A stretch of 5,399 bases of DNA from Clostridia bacterium (GTDB lineage Bacteria; Bacillota; Clostridia; Oscillospirales; CAG-272): NCBI GenBank assembly GCA_017452215.1, contig JAFTMU010000067.1, positions 1 to 5,399 on the forward strand, given 5' to 3'. The notes under the pieces were generated by a model. It was not told the origin of the DNA and did not search any database. It was given only the letters and a program-made list of their open reading frames with translations. The translations under genes and the position numbers were made by a program. Shown here piece by piece: positions 1 to 5,399 of this stretch (its first letter is position 1; each line of letters begins with the position of its first letter).

Positions 1-1421
1 ACAGAGCAAGCACGGGCATAGGTATATTGCACGTAGGGACCGGTATTTCCCTCGAAGCTGAGCGCCTCCTCCATGACGAAGTTGATATCCTTCATGCGGT
101 TGTTGGTGAGGTAATAGAATACGATGGCGCCCACGCCGATCGCCTCGGCTACCTCCTCCTTGTTTTCCAGGTTGGGATTCTTTTCGTTCATGATGCCTGC
201 GACCTTTTCAATCGCCAAGGAGAACAGATCCTTCAGGAGCACCACGTTGCCTGTACGGGTTGCAAGCTTTTCGCCGTTGAGAGAAACAGTGCCGTAAGGA
301 ACGTGCACCAATTCATCGTGCCAGGGGTATCCCATCATTTCCACTACCTTGAACCACTGGGCAAAGTGGAGGCACTGTTGGGCGCTGGTAACGTAGATCG
401 CCTTATCGAAATGATAATTCTCCTTGCGATATACCGCCGCCGCAATGTCACGGGTGGGATACAGGGTGGAGCCGTCACGCTTCAAGATCAGGCACGGAGG
501 CATATTGTACTCGGAAAGATCCACGATGGATGCGCCGTCGTCGATCTTTAACAGATCCATGTCTCTCAGCTTTTGCACCTGTGCGGGCATTTTATCGGTA
601 TAGAAGCTCTCGCCCTTGTAGGAATCGAAGGTGATGCCCAGCTGCTTGTAGGTACGGTTGTATTCCTCCAAGCTGATGGCAACGAACCACTTCCAAAGCT
701 CCAGATTTTCCTCGTCTCCCATCTCCAGCTTGTGGAATTCCTTACGGGACTCCTCGGCAAGCTCACGGTTTTCGGGGATCCCCTTTTCGGGGTCTCCCTT
801 GATCTCGTTATTGATGCGGACGTAAAGCTCCACCAGCTTGTCGATTCCGCCCTCTTCCACTGCCTCACGGCTTCCCCATTTGCGATAGGCGACGATCAGC
901 TTTCCAAACTGTGTGCCCCAATCTCCCAGATAGTTGATGCCGTAGCACTCATATCCCGCAAACTCATGCAGCTTGCGCAGGGAGTGACCGATGACAGTGG
1001 TACCCAAGTGTCCGATGTGGAAGGGCTTGGCTACGTTGGGGGAGGAATAATCCAGGACCACCTTTTTGCCCTTTCCAAAGGTCTGGGAGCCGTATTTTTC
1101 CTTTTGCTCCAGAATCTCGGAAACGATATTTTTGCTCAGGTATTCGTTGGAAAGACGGATATTGAGGTATCCGCTGACCGCCTCCACCTCCGAAATACAT
1201 TCGTCCCGCAGGCTCTCGCAGAGCGCTGCGGCGATCTGCACGGGGGAGCGACGCAGGACCTTGCTCAAACGAAAGCAAGGAAATGCAAGGTCTCCCATGG
1301 TGGGATCGGGGGGATACTCCAGCATTGCCGCAACCTCGGCGGCGTTGAGGGTGGTTTCTTGATTGATCTCGCAAACGCCGAGCACGATTTTTTCGGCGAT
1401 GCGCTTTTTCATGGTCTGCAT
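1..1421 (-). CDS. argS: Arginyl-tRNA synthetase, class I (3' end cut off by window edge)
   Basis: This cytoplasmic enzyme charges tRNA-Arg with arginine using ATP. The minus-strand frame is open from the ATG at 1421 to the left edge, giving 473 residues; usual family length is about 550-600, so roughly the last 100 are missing. Residues ~8-95 fit the N-terminal tRNA-recognition domain. The class I catalytic domain follows, with the signature SSPNVAKPFHIGH and HIGH at 135-138. Further family blocks are NYLGDWGTQFGKL (163-175), the region around YPTRDIAAA (321-329), and EGNTGPYVQYTYARA (457-471). The KMSKS-equivalent loop reads KLATRTGN (385-392), lacking the usual second lysine; Lys132 just before HIGH is the residue reported to compensate in such enzymes. 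The missing part is the DALR anticodon-binding domain. The first ATG is preferred because GAAAGGA lies 6 nt upstream; an in-frame ATG at 1412 is too far from it. The gene has its own promoter 74 bp or less after ybaK. Identification is very secure. Confidence 0.97.
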   Translation of the reverse strand, partial: MQTMKKRIAEKIVLGVCEINQETTLNAAEVAAMLEYPPDPTMGDLAFPCFRLSKVLRRSPVQIAAALCESLRDECISEVEAVSGYLNIRLSNEYLSKNIVSEILEQKEKYGSQTFGKGKKVVLDYSSPNVAKPFHIGHLGTTVIGHSLRKLHEFAGYECYGINYLGDWGTQFGKLIVAYRKWGSREAVEEGGIDKLVELYVRINNEIKGDPEKGIPENRELAEESRKEFHKLEMGDEENLELWKWFVAISLEEYNRTYKQLGITFDSYKGESFYTDKMPAQVQKLRDMDLLKIDDGASIVDLSEYNMPPCLILKRDGSTLYPTRDIAAAVYRKENYHFDKAIYVTSAQQCLHFAQWFKVVEMMGYPWHDELVHVPYGTVSLNGEKLATRTGNVVLLKDLFSLAIEKVAGIMNEKNPNLENKEEVAEAIGVGAIVFYYLTNNRMKDINFVMEEALSFEGNTGPYVQYTYARACS

Positions 1422-1427
1422 ACAAAA

Positions 1428-1434
1428 TCCTTTC
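1428..1434 (-). promoter_or_regulatory. Ribosome binding site of argS
   Basis: On the minus strand GAAAGGA sits 6 nt before the ATG at 1421. It supports that ATG over the in-frame ATG at 1412, which would leave a 15-nt gap. Its first bases overlap the end of the palindrome at 1432-1443. Confidence 0.7.
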
Positions 1435-1443
1435 AAATTTGAA
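1432..1443. repeat. 12-bp perfect palindrome between the argS promoter and its ribosome binding site
   Basis: TTCAAATTTGAA is identical on both strands. It lies just downstream of the predicted transcription start (~1447) and overlaps the first bases of the argS Shine-Dalgarno sequence. As RNA it would make only a weak AU-rich hairpin, so a protein operator is the likelier role if it is functional. It does not match the ArgR box well: that consensus has TGAAT/ATTCA arms facing inward, the reverse of the half-site order here. A 12-bp AT-rich palindrome could also arise by chance. Confidence 0.4.
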
Positions 1444-1453
1444 TCACTGTATT

Positions 1454-1482
1454 ATTATACTACATATGAAGCGGAGTTTCAA
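1454..1482 (-). promoter_or_regulatory. SigA-type promoter of argS
   Basis: On the minus strand, the -35 element TTGAAA (1482-1477; five of six consensus bases) is followed by a 17-bp spacer and a perfect -10 TATAAT (1459-1454). The predicted start is near 1447, leaving a leader of only about 26 nt before the argS ATG. That is far too short for a T-box riboswitch. The promoter lies wholly in the 74-bp ybaK-argS gap, and no terminator hairpin is visible there, so argS probably also receives read-through from the upstream operon. Confidence 0.8.
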
Positions 1483-1495
1483 GGTCGATTTTTCA

Positions 1496-1969
1496 TCATT
1501 TTACAGTTAAGGGAGCTGTTTTTGCTTGTATAAATTGCAACAGAGCCTCTCGGTCAAGGAGGAGCTGTGCCCCTTTTGCGCCCGAGCTGACCGTAATGCG
1601 ATCATACGAAAGGGCGCTTTCATCCACATAGGTGGGAAAGGTCTTTTTCATGCCAATGGGAGAGCAGCCCCCACGAACGTAGCCCGTCAAGGACAAAAGA
1701 TCCTTAACGTGGACCATTTCGATCCTTTTGTTTCCCGTAAGCGCTGCCGCCGTTTTCAGGTCCAGCTCCTCTGCCACGGGGATACAAAAGACCAGGGGGC
1801 CCGTTTTATCTCCTTTGGCTACCAGGGTCTTGAACATCTGCTCCGGTGGAAAGTGCAATTGCTCGGCGATGTGAATGCCCGAAAGGTCGTTTTCATCCAC
1901 CGTATAGGTCAAGATCTCGTAAGCGATCCTTGCGGCATCCAAGCGCCGCATGGCGTTGGTTTTTTGCAT
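1496..1969 (-). CDS. ybaK: YbaK/EbsC-family Cys-tRNA(Pro)/Cys-tRNA(Cys) deacylase
   Basis: This 157-residue protein is close to the usual ~155-160 length of YbaK, a free-standing editing protein that hydrolyses mischarged Cys-tRNA(Pro) in the cytoplasm. It shows family landmarks along its length: the N-terminal region with YEILTYTVDEND (17-28), the segment MFKTLVAKG (45-53) with the conserved active-site lysine Lys47, PVAEELDLK (64-72) and the glycine-rich GYVRGGCSPIGMKK (96-109). The near-C-terminal ITVSSGAKG is also typical. The start ATG has GAGG 7 nt upstream (1980-1977); a second in-frame ATG at codon 7 lacks this. The gene begins 18 bp after the recN stop and should be co-transcribed with it, followed by argS 74 bp later. 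The family is certain; the exact tRNA substrate is inferred from homology, since other members of the superfamily (ProX, AlaX-like INS domains) edit different mischarged tRNAs. Confidence 0.94.
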   Translation of the reverse strand: MQKTNAMRRLDAARIAYEILTYTVDENDLSGIHIAEQLHFPPEQMFKTLVAKGDKTGPLVFCIPVAEELDLKTAAALTGNKRIEMVHVKDLLSLTGYVRGGCSPIGMKKTFPTYVDESALSYDRITVSSGAKGAQLLLDREALLQFIQAKTAPLTVK

Positions 1970-1987
1970 AAAATTGCCTCTTTTTCT

Positions 1988-3652
1988 TTATCGGTATTCT
2001 TCGATCATCTCTGTCGCCGCTTGGCGTTGGGCATCGGTAACGTTGATGCCGCCTAAGATGCGGGCGATCTCCTCTACCCGTTCCTCCTTATTAAGAAGCT
2101 GAACGTGGGTTTCGGCTCTTCCCTCTCTTTCGGACTTGGAGATACGGTAGTGGGAATCGGCAAGGGATGCGATCTGCGCAGAGTGAGTGACGCACAGAAC
2201 CTGCGTATTTCTTGCGATCTCAGAGAGCTTGATGCCAACCTTTCGGGCTGTCTTTCCCGAAACACCCGTATCGATCTCATCGAAAATGACAGTGTCGGCA
2301 CCCTCCCGATCGTTCAGAACTGAGCGCAGTGCCAGCATGATGCGGGAAAGCTCACCACCGGAAGCAATACGGATCATGGGAAGCAAGGGCTCTCCCGGGT
2401 TGGTGGCAATCAAAAATTCGATATCGTCAGCACCACTCTCAGAGAGCGGACAGGGTGCAATGCCAATGTCAAAGCGGACCTTGGGCATATCCAGAAAAGC
2501 AAGGGTCTCGGTGACCTGCGACTTGATCTCCGTTGCGGCACGCTTACGGACAAGCGTCAATTTTTCGGCTGTCTGTTCCGCCCGTGAGGTAAGCGTTTTG
2601 ATCTCCTTTTCCAAAGCACTGCGATGCTCCTCGGAAAAGGTCAGATCGTCCAGCCTTTCTTCTGCCGTGCGACAAAACTCCAAGACCTCTCGGATGCTTG
2701 TGCCGTATTTGCGTTTGAGCTTGGAGATCAGCTCCAAGCGTCCCTCCAAGCGGTCGATGTGCTCGGTGGGATCGGCGATCTCCTCGTCGGCATAAGCAAG
2801 AGCAGATTCGGCAATATCATCGATCTCACAAAGGACTGTCTCCAAGCGTTCGACAAGCGGAGCAGCCTGTGGGAGCATTGCCGCCAAGGAAGAAACCCCA
2901 GCTTGCGCACGGCGGCAAAGATCGTAAGCGCTTCCCTTTTCACTACCTCGGAGCGCTCGGTAGGAAAGGTGCGCCTGACGGTTGATCTGCTCTAAATTGG
3001 CAAGGCAGTCACGCTCCTGTGTCAGCGCTTCCTCCTCTCCCTCCTTCAAATTTGCAGATCGGATATCTTCAATTTGGTATTTCAGTATTTCTGCAAGACG
3101 CATCTTTTCGGATTCGTCCCGAGAGTACTCCGCAAGCTTCTTTTCACGTTCCTTGAGGGTTTTATAAACGGAGCGGTATTCCTCGAGCAGCTCCTGTGTT
3201 TGGGCGTAGGTATCCAGAAGCGAGCGGTGGGAGCTTTTTTGCAAAAGCTTTTGGTTATCGGATTGACCGTGAATGCTGACAAGCATTCCTGCAATCTCTC
3301 TTTGTACCGCCTGTGTAATGATCTGTCCGTCAAGACGGGTCTGGGAGCGCCCCTCTCTATTGACGGTGCGTTGGAGCATCAGACTGTTGTCCTGAACGGA
3401 AAAGCCCAATTGGGAAAGACGGTCAACGGTCTCTTGTGAAAGGAACTCGAACACGGCGCTGACGGTAGCGCTTTTCTCTCCCGAGCGGATCATCTCACGG
3501 GAGAGGCGGTTTCCAAGCAAAAGATTGATGCTGTCGATGATCATGGATTTTCCCGCTCCGGTTTCTCCCGTCAATGCGGAAAAGCCCCGATCAAGCTCCA
3601 CGTCTGCCCGTCGGATGACGGCGATGTTTTCGATGTGCAGTGACGTTAACAT
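1988..3652 (-). CDS. recN: DNA repair protein RecN (SMC-like ATPase)
   Basis: RecN is an SMC-like ATPase that acts early in double-strand-break repair, holding DNA ends together and aiding RecA. The 554 residues match the usual ~550-570. The N-terminal ATPase half has Walker A GETGAGKS (29-36) and the Q-loop region SIHGQSDNQ (126-134). A charged helical stretch of about residues 150-385 forms the short coiled-coil arm, with the KYQIEDI motif at 191-197. The C-terminal half carries the ABC signature SGGELSR (431-437), Walker B TVIFDEID (454-461), the D-loop TGVSGKTA and the switch histidine in VTHSAQIA (488-495). All catalytic motifs are intact. The ATG lies 2 bp after the argR stop and no convincing Shine-Dalgarno precedes it, so translation is probably coupled to argR. 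The N-terminus MLTSLHIENIAVI matches the family start. No LexA-like box is evident immediately upstream, though a promoter inside argR cannot be ruled out. Confidence 0.97.
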   Translation of the reverse strand: MLTSLHIENIAVIRRADVELDRGFSALTGETGAGKSMIIDSINLLLGNRLSREMIRSGEKSATVSAVFEFLSQETVDRLSQLGFSVQDNSLMLQRTVNREGRSQTRLDGQIITQAVQREIAGMLVSIHGQSDNQKLLQKSSHRSLLDTYAQTQELLEEYRSVYKTLKEREKKLAEYSRDESEKMRLAEILKYQIEDIRSANLKEGEEEALTQERDCLANLEQINRQAHLSYRALRGSEKGSAYDLCRRAQAGVSSLAAMLPQAAPLVERLETVLCEIDDIAESALAYADEEIADPTEHIDRLEGRLELISKLKRKYGTSIREVLEFCRTAEERLDDLTFSEEHRSALEKEIKTLTSRAEQTAEKLTLVRKRAATEIKSQVTETLAFLDMPKVRFDIGIAPCPLSESGADDIEFLIATNPGEPLLPMIRIASGGELSRIMLALRSVLNDREGADTVIFDEIDTGVSGKTARKVGIKLSEIARNTQVLCVTHSAQIASLADSHYRISKSEREGRAETHVQLLNKEERVEEIARILGGINVTDAQRQAATEMIEEYR

Positions 3653-3654
3653 AC

Positions 3655-4110
3655 TCAGATATTATTCATTAAGGTGTGAAAACGGTCTGCAATGATCTTT
3701 GCGCATTCCTCATCACGGGAAACCACCATGATGGTGTCGTCCCCCGCTACGCAACCCAAGATCTGCTGCATATTCATGGAATCGATCCCCACGGCGACGG
3801 CATTGGCAAGTCCCGGATAGGTTTTGAGCACGACGATGTTGGCGGCGTGGTCCACGGTGACGATGGAATCGATCAAGGAGGAATTGAATTTCATGCCGCT
3901 GCCCGTTTCCATTTGCTTGGGAAGAACGTAGCGGTAAGTCCCCTTGCCTGTGGTGATCTTTGCGATCTTCAGCTCTCTGATATCACGGGAGACCGTGGCT
4001 TGGGTAACGTCATAGCCGTTTTCCCGCAAGCGGGCGATCAATTCGTCCTGGGTATCTATCTCGTATCTGGAGATCAGCTCCATCATTTTTTCTTGTCTGT
4101 TTCTTTTCAT
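3655..4110 (-). CDS. argR: Arginine repressor ArgR/AhrC
   Basis: This arginine-sensing transcription factor forms a hexamer that, with L-arginine bound, represses arginine biosynthesis genes and in Bacillus also activates catabolism. The 151 residues match the family length of ~150. The N-terminal winged-helix domain (about 1-65) contains the recognition segment QATVSRDIRELK (37-48). The C-terminal oligomerisation and arginine-binding domain has TYPGLANAVAVGID (97-110) and GCVAGDDTIMVV (119-130), whose Asp124-Asp125 pair is the conserved arginine contact. The ATG is 18 bp after the nadK stop, and AAGGAGA (4126-4120) lies 9 nt upstream of it. The location between nadK and recN is a recurrent Clostridia arrangement. 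The short upstream gap shows no clear ARG box, so autoregulation is not visible locally. Targets cannot be read from this window. Confidence 0.97.
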   Translation of the reverse strand: MKRNRQEKMMELISRYEIDTQDELIARLRENGYDVTQATVSRDIRELKIAKITTGKGTYRYVLPKQMETGSGMKFNSSLIDSIVTVDHAANIVVLKTYPGLANAVAVGIDSMNMQQILGCVAGDDTIMVVSRDEECAKIIADRFHTLMNNI

Positions 4111-4119
4111 ACTGTACCG

Positions 4120-4126
4120 TCTCCTT
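4120..4126 (-). promoter_or_regulatory. Ribosome binding site of argR
   Basis: AAGGAGA on the minus strand, 9 nt before the argR ATG, lies in the 18-bp gap after the nadK stop codon. It is among the strongest Shine-Dalgarno sequences in the window and fixes the argR start. Confidence 0.75.
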
Positions 4127-4128
4127 AT

Positions 4129-5007
4129 TTAATCCATCTGGGTACTGCTCATTTTTTGGTGGAGCTTTTTGTAAAAGCTACACGGCTTCAAGCGGATCAG
4201 TGAGGTTCCCATATCCGACTTGGAGATACGAACCGTTTGATTGCGGTAAAGCTCGAAATTCATACGTCCGTCCACGGTCAGATACAGCATTTTTTCACGG
4301 ACGCAAACGTTGCGGACCTCTAAAACCGCAGTATCGGCAAAAATCAGCGGACGTGCCGTAAAGGAATGAGGACATACGGGGGTAACGCAAACGCACGGGA
4401 CACGGGGGTCGACGATGGAGCCCCCCGCAGACATGGAATATGCCGTGGAGCCCGTGGGGGTGGAGATGATCAAGCCGTCGGCACGGTAGGTAGCCACACG
4501 GTTCCCTCCCTCGGAAAGCTCCAGATCGATGATGCGGGAGACCGAGCCGTTGGAAATGACGGCGTCATTGAGCGCATAAGAGAAGGAACGCAATTCGTTT
4601 CCTGCAAACAACTCTACACGGAGCATAGATCTCTTTTCCAACGTATATTCCTTGGTAAAGAGACGGTCGAGGAGAGCAAGATCTCCCATTTCCAATTCTG
4701 CCATGTATCCGAGTCTGCCAAGATTGATGCCTAAGATCGGCGTTCCTCTGTGTGCGGCACGCCGTGCCGCCTCCAAAATACTGCCGTCGCCACCGAGAAC
4801 AACAAGGATATCCGCCTCGCTGTAAACAGACTCCATGGGTAAGTAACGGAACTCGTTGCGATGCTTACGGATACGCAACAGCTTTTCCTTATTGAATGCG
4901 GCGATCAGAATCTCGCACTCATGGGTCAGCAAGCGATCTGCAACGGTCACTGCGGCGCTCGCCTTTTCGGAGATATTAAAATTTGTGATCAGTGCGATCT
5001 TTAACAC
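4129..5007 (-). CDS. nadK: NAD kinase (ATP or polyphosphate:NAD 2'-phosphotransferase)
   Basis: This enzyme phosphorylates NAD to NADP and is the only general route to NADP. It is a soluble cytoplasmic protein. From the GTG at 5007 it has 292 residues, normal for the family. The N-terminus MLKIALITNF is typical. The diagnostic GGDGS motif is at 72-76 with an intact catalytic aspartate, followed by GINLGRLGYMAEL (94-106). The second conserved NAD-binding region has ALND (145-148) and ADGLIISTPTGSTAYSMSAGG (176-196), then CPHSFTARPLI. The usual AGGPIV reads AGGSIV here, a mild change. Two GTG starts are possible. The one at 5016 overlaps the tlyA stop as GTGA but has its nearest Shine-Dalgarno only 4 nt away. 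The one at 5007 has AAGGAG 8 nt upstream and fits the family N-terminus better, so it is preferred. Either way the gene is coupled to tlyA, and argR follows 18 bp later. Confidence 0.96.
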   Translation of the reverse strand: MLKIALITNFNISEKASAAVTVADRLLTHECEILIAAFNKEKLLRIRKHRNEFRYLPMESVYSEADILVVLGGDGSILEAARRAAHRGTPILGINLGRLGYMAELEMGDLALLDRLFTKEYTLEKRSMLRVELFAGNELRSFSYALNDAVISNGSVSRIIDLELSEGGNRVATYRADGLIISTPTGSTAYSMSAGGSIVDPRVPCVCVTPVCPHSFTARPLIFADTAVLEVRNVCVREKMLYLTVDGRMNFELYRNQTVRISKSDMGTSLIRLKPCSFYKKLHQKMSSTQMD

Positions 5008-5012
5008 CGTTA

Positions 5013-5399
5013 TCACTCCTTCCTCAAAGGTCCGTCGATCACCGAACGGATCTTTTCTTTATCGATCACAGGTAATTTACCTGCTGTGCTATGAAAATAA
5101 ACCAAAAACTCACGGTTGCCGTCGCCCCCTTGGATCGGAGACGGGATCAAGCCCACGGGAAACAACCCACAGGCATTGGCACAATCAAAAACCCGCTCTA
5201 TCGCATACAGATGCGCCGCACGGTCCTTGACGATACCGCCCTTGCCAAGCATAGTCTTTCCCACCTCAAACTGCGGCTTGATCAGGCAGACCGCCTCTCC
5301 CCCCTCACGCAACAGAGCGGGAAAACGAGGCAAAATGTAGGTGGCGGAAATAAAGGAAACGTCCATGACGATCAAATCCACCGCTTCGCCCCCGATATC
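5013..5399 (-). CDS. tlyA: TlyA-family rRNA 2'-O-methyltransferase (5' part outside window)
   Basis: TlyA proteins use S-adenosylmethionine to 2'-O-methylate cytidines in 16S and/or 23S rRNA; the old name 'hemolysin A' reflects a disputed activity. The minus-strand frame is open from the right edge to TGA at 5013, giving 128 residues, about half of the usual ~270. The N-terminal S4 RNA-binding domain and the SAM-binding glycine motif lie beyond the window. What remains is the C-terminal half of the FtsJ/RrmJ-like fold: MDVSFIS (12-18 of the fragment), IKPQFEVG (40-47), GKGGIVKD (52-59) and IPSPIQGGDGNREFL (85-99). Asp13, Lys41 and Glu97 correspond to three of the four K-D-K-E catalytic residues. 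The GTG at 5381 is an internal codon, not a start, because the homologous sequence continues upstream of it. The 3' end overlaps or abuts nadK. Family assignment is secure; which rRNA sites are modified cannot be told from this half. Confidence 0.95.
   Translation of the reverse strand, partial: DIGGEAVDLIVMDVSFISATYILPRFPALLREGGEAVCLIKPQFEVGKTMLGKGGIVKDRAAHLYAIERVFDCANACGLFPVGLIPSPIQGGDGNREFLVYFHSTAGKLPVIDKEKIRSVIDGPLRKE
5016..5021 (-). promoter_or_regulatory. Ribosome binding site of nadK, embedded in the end of tlyA
   Basis: AAGGAG lies inside the last tlyA codons, 8 nt before the GTG at 5007. This spacing favours 5007 as the nadK start over the GTG at 5016, whose G is the last base of this same motif. 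Confidence 0.6.

Noticed and set aside
27..551. A 174-codon plus-strand open frame opposite the 3' part of argS.
   Set aside because: The opposite strand encodes conserved ArgRS blocks over the same bases; this frame has no domain of its own.
964..1425. A minus-strand 153-codon frame starting with TTG at 1425, just before the argS ATG.
   Set aside because: It is a shifted frame of argS. The translation is arginine/proline-rich with no motif, while the argS frame from 1421 is intact.
573..1442. A 289-codon plus-strand open frame antisense to argS, even reaching across the argS leader.
   Set aside because: It begins with a TTG, shows no recognisable domain, and lies opposite a complete, motif-rich ArgRS. 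Long antisense open frames are expected from the codon bias of the real gene.
1432..1443. An ArgR operator (ARG box) at the argS leader.
   Set aside because: The palindrome has TTCAA...TTGAA order rather than inward-facing TGAAT...ATTCA half-sites, so I do not call it an ARG box, only a palindrome of unknown role.
1422..1495. A Rho-independent terminator between ybaK and argS.
   Set aside because: No GC-rich stem followed by a T-run is present on the minus strand; the only perfect inverted repeat is AT-rich and lies at the argS ribosome site.
1526..2056. A 176-codon plus-strand open frame spanning ybaK and the end of recN.
   Set aside because: TTG start, antisense to two well-supported genes and crossing their junction; no family resemblance.
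3676..4203. A 175-codon plus-strand open frame opposite argR and the end of nadK.
   Set aside because: GTG start, antisense to a complete ArgR with intact motifs; no recognisable product.

Overview
The window reads as chromosomal DNA from a Firmicute of the Clostridia type, probably an uncultured or gut-associated lineage with moderate GC. The evidence is the run tlyA-nadK-argR-recN in one orientation, a well-known Clostridia arrangement, together with strong AGGAGG-like ribosome binding sites and a near-consensus SigA-type promoter. Genus or species cannot be fixed from the sequence alone. All six genes are on the minus strand, so transcription runs from high to low coordinates.

In transcription order, the right edge (5399-5013) holds the C-terminal half of a TlyA-type rRNA 2'-O-methyltransferase. 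NAD kinase (nadK, 5007-4129) follows with no gap. Then come the arginine repressor ArgR (4110-3655), the DNA-repair ATPase RecN (3652-1988) and a YbaK/EbsC-type aminoacyl-tRNA deacylase (1969-1496). Gaps in this run are 18 bp or less, and I see no terminator inside it, so it is very likely one operon. A 74-bp gap follows. It contains a near-perfect promoter (-35 TTGAAA, 17-bp spacer, -10 TATAAT) and a 12-bp perfect palindrome, and leads into arginyl-tRNA synthetase (argS, from 1421). argS runs off the left edge without its C-terminal anticodon-binding domain.

The genes combine housekeeping roles: rRNA modification, NADP supply, arginine-responsive transcription control, double-strand-break repair, removal of mischarged tRNA and arginine charging of tRNA. 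The one locus-level oddity is that recN is followed by ybaK and argS. In Bacillus and many Clostridium genomes it is followed by the sporulation pair spoIVB-spo0A.

Coding density is very high and no stretch of more than 300 bases lacks a gene. I found no RNA genes, mobile elements, CRISPR arrays or phage genes. I see no evidence of an undescribed system here; the findings below are modest points of regulation, gene order and motif variation.
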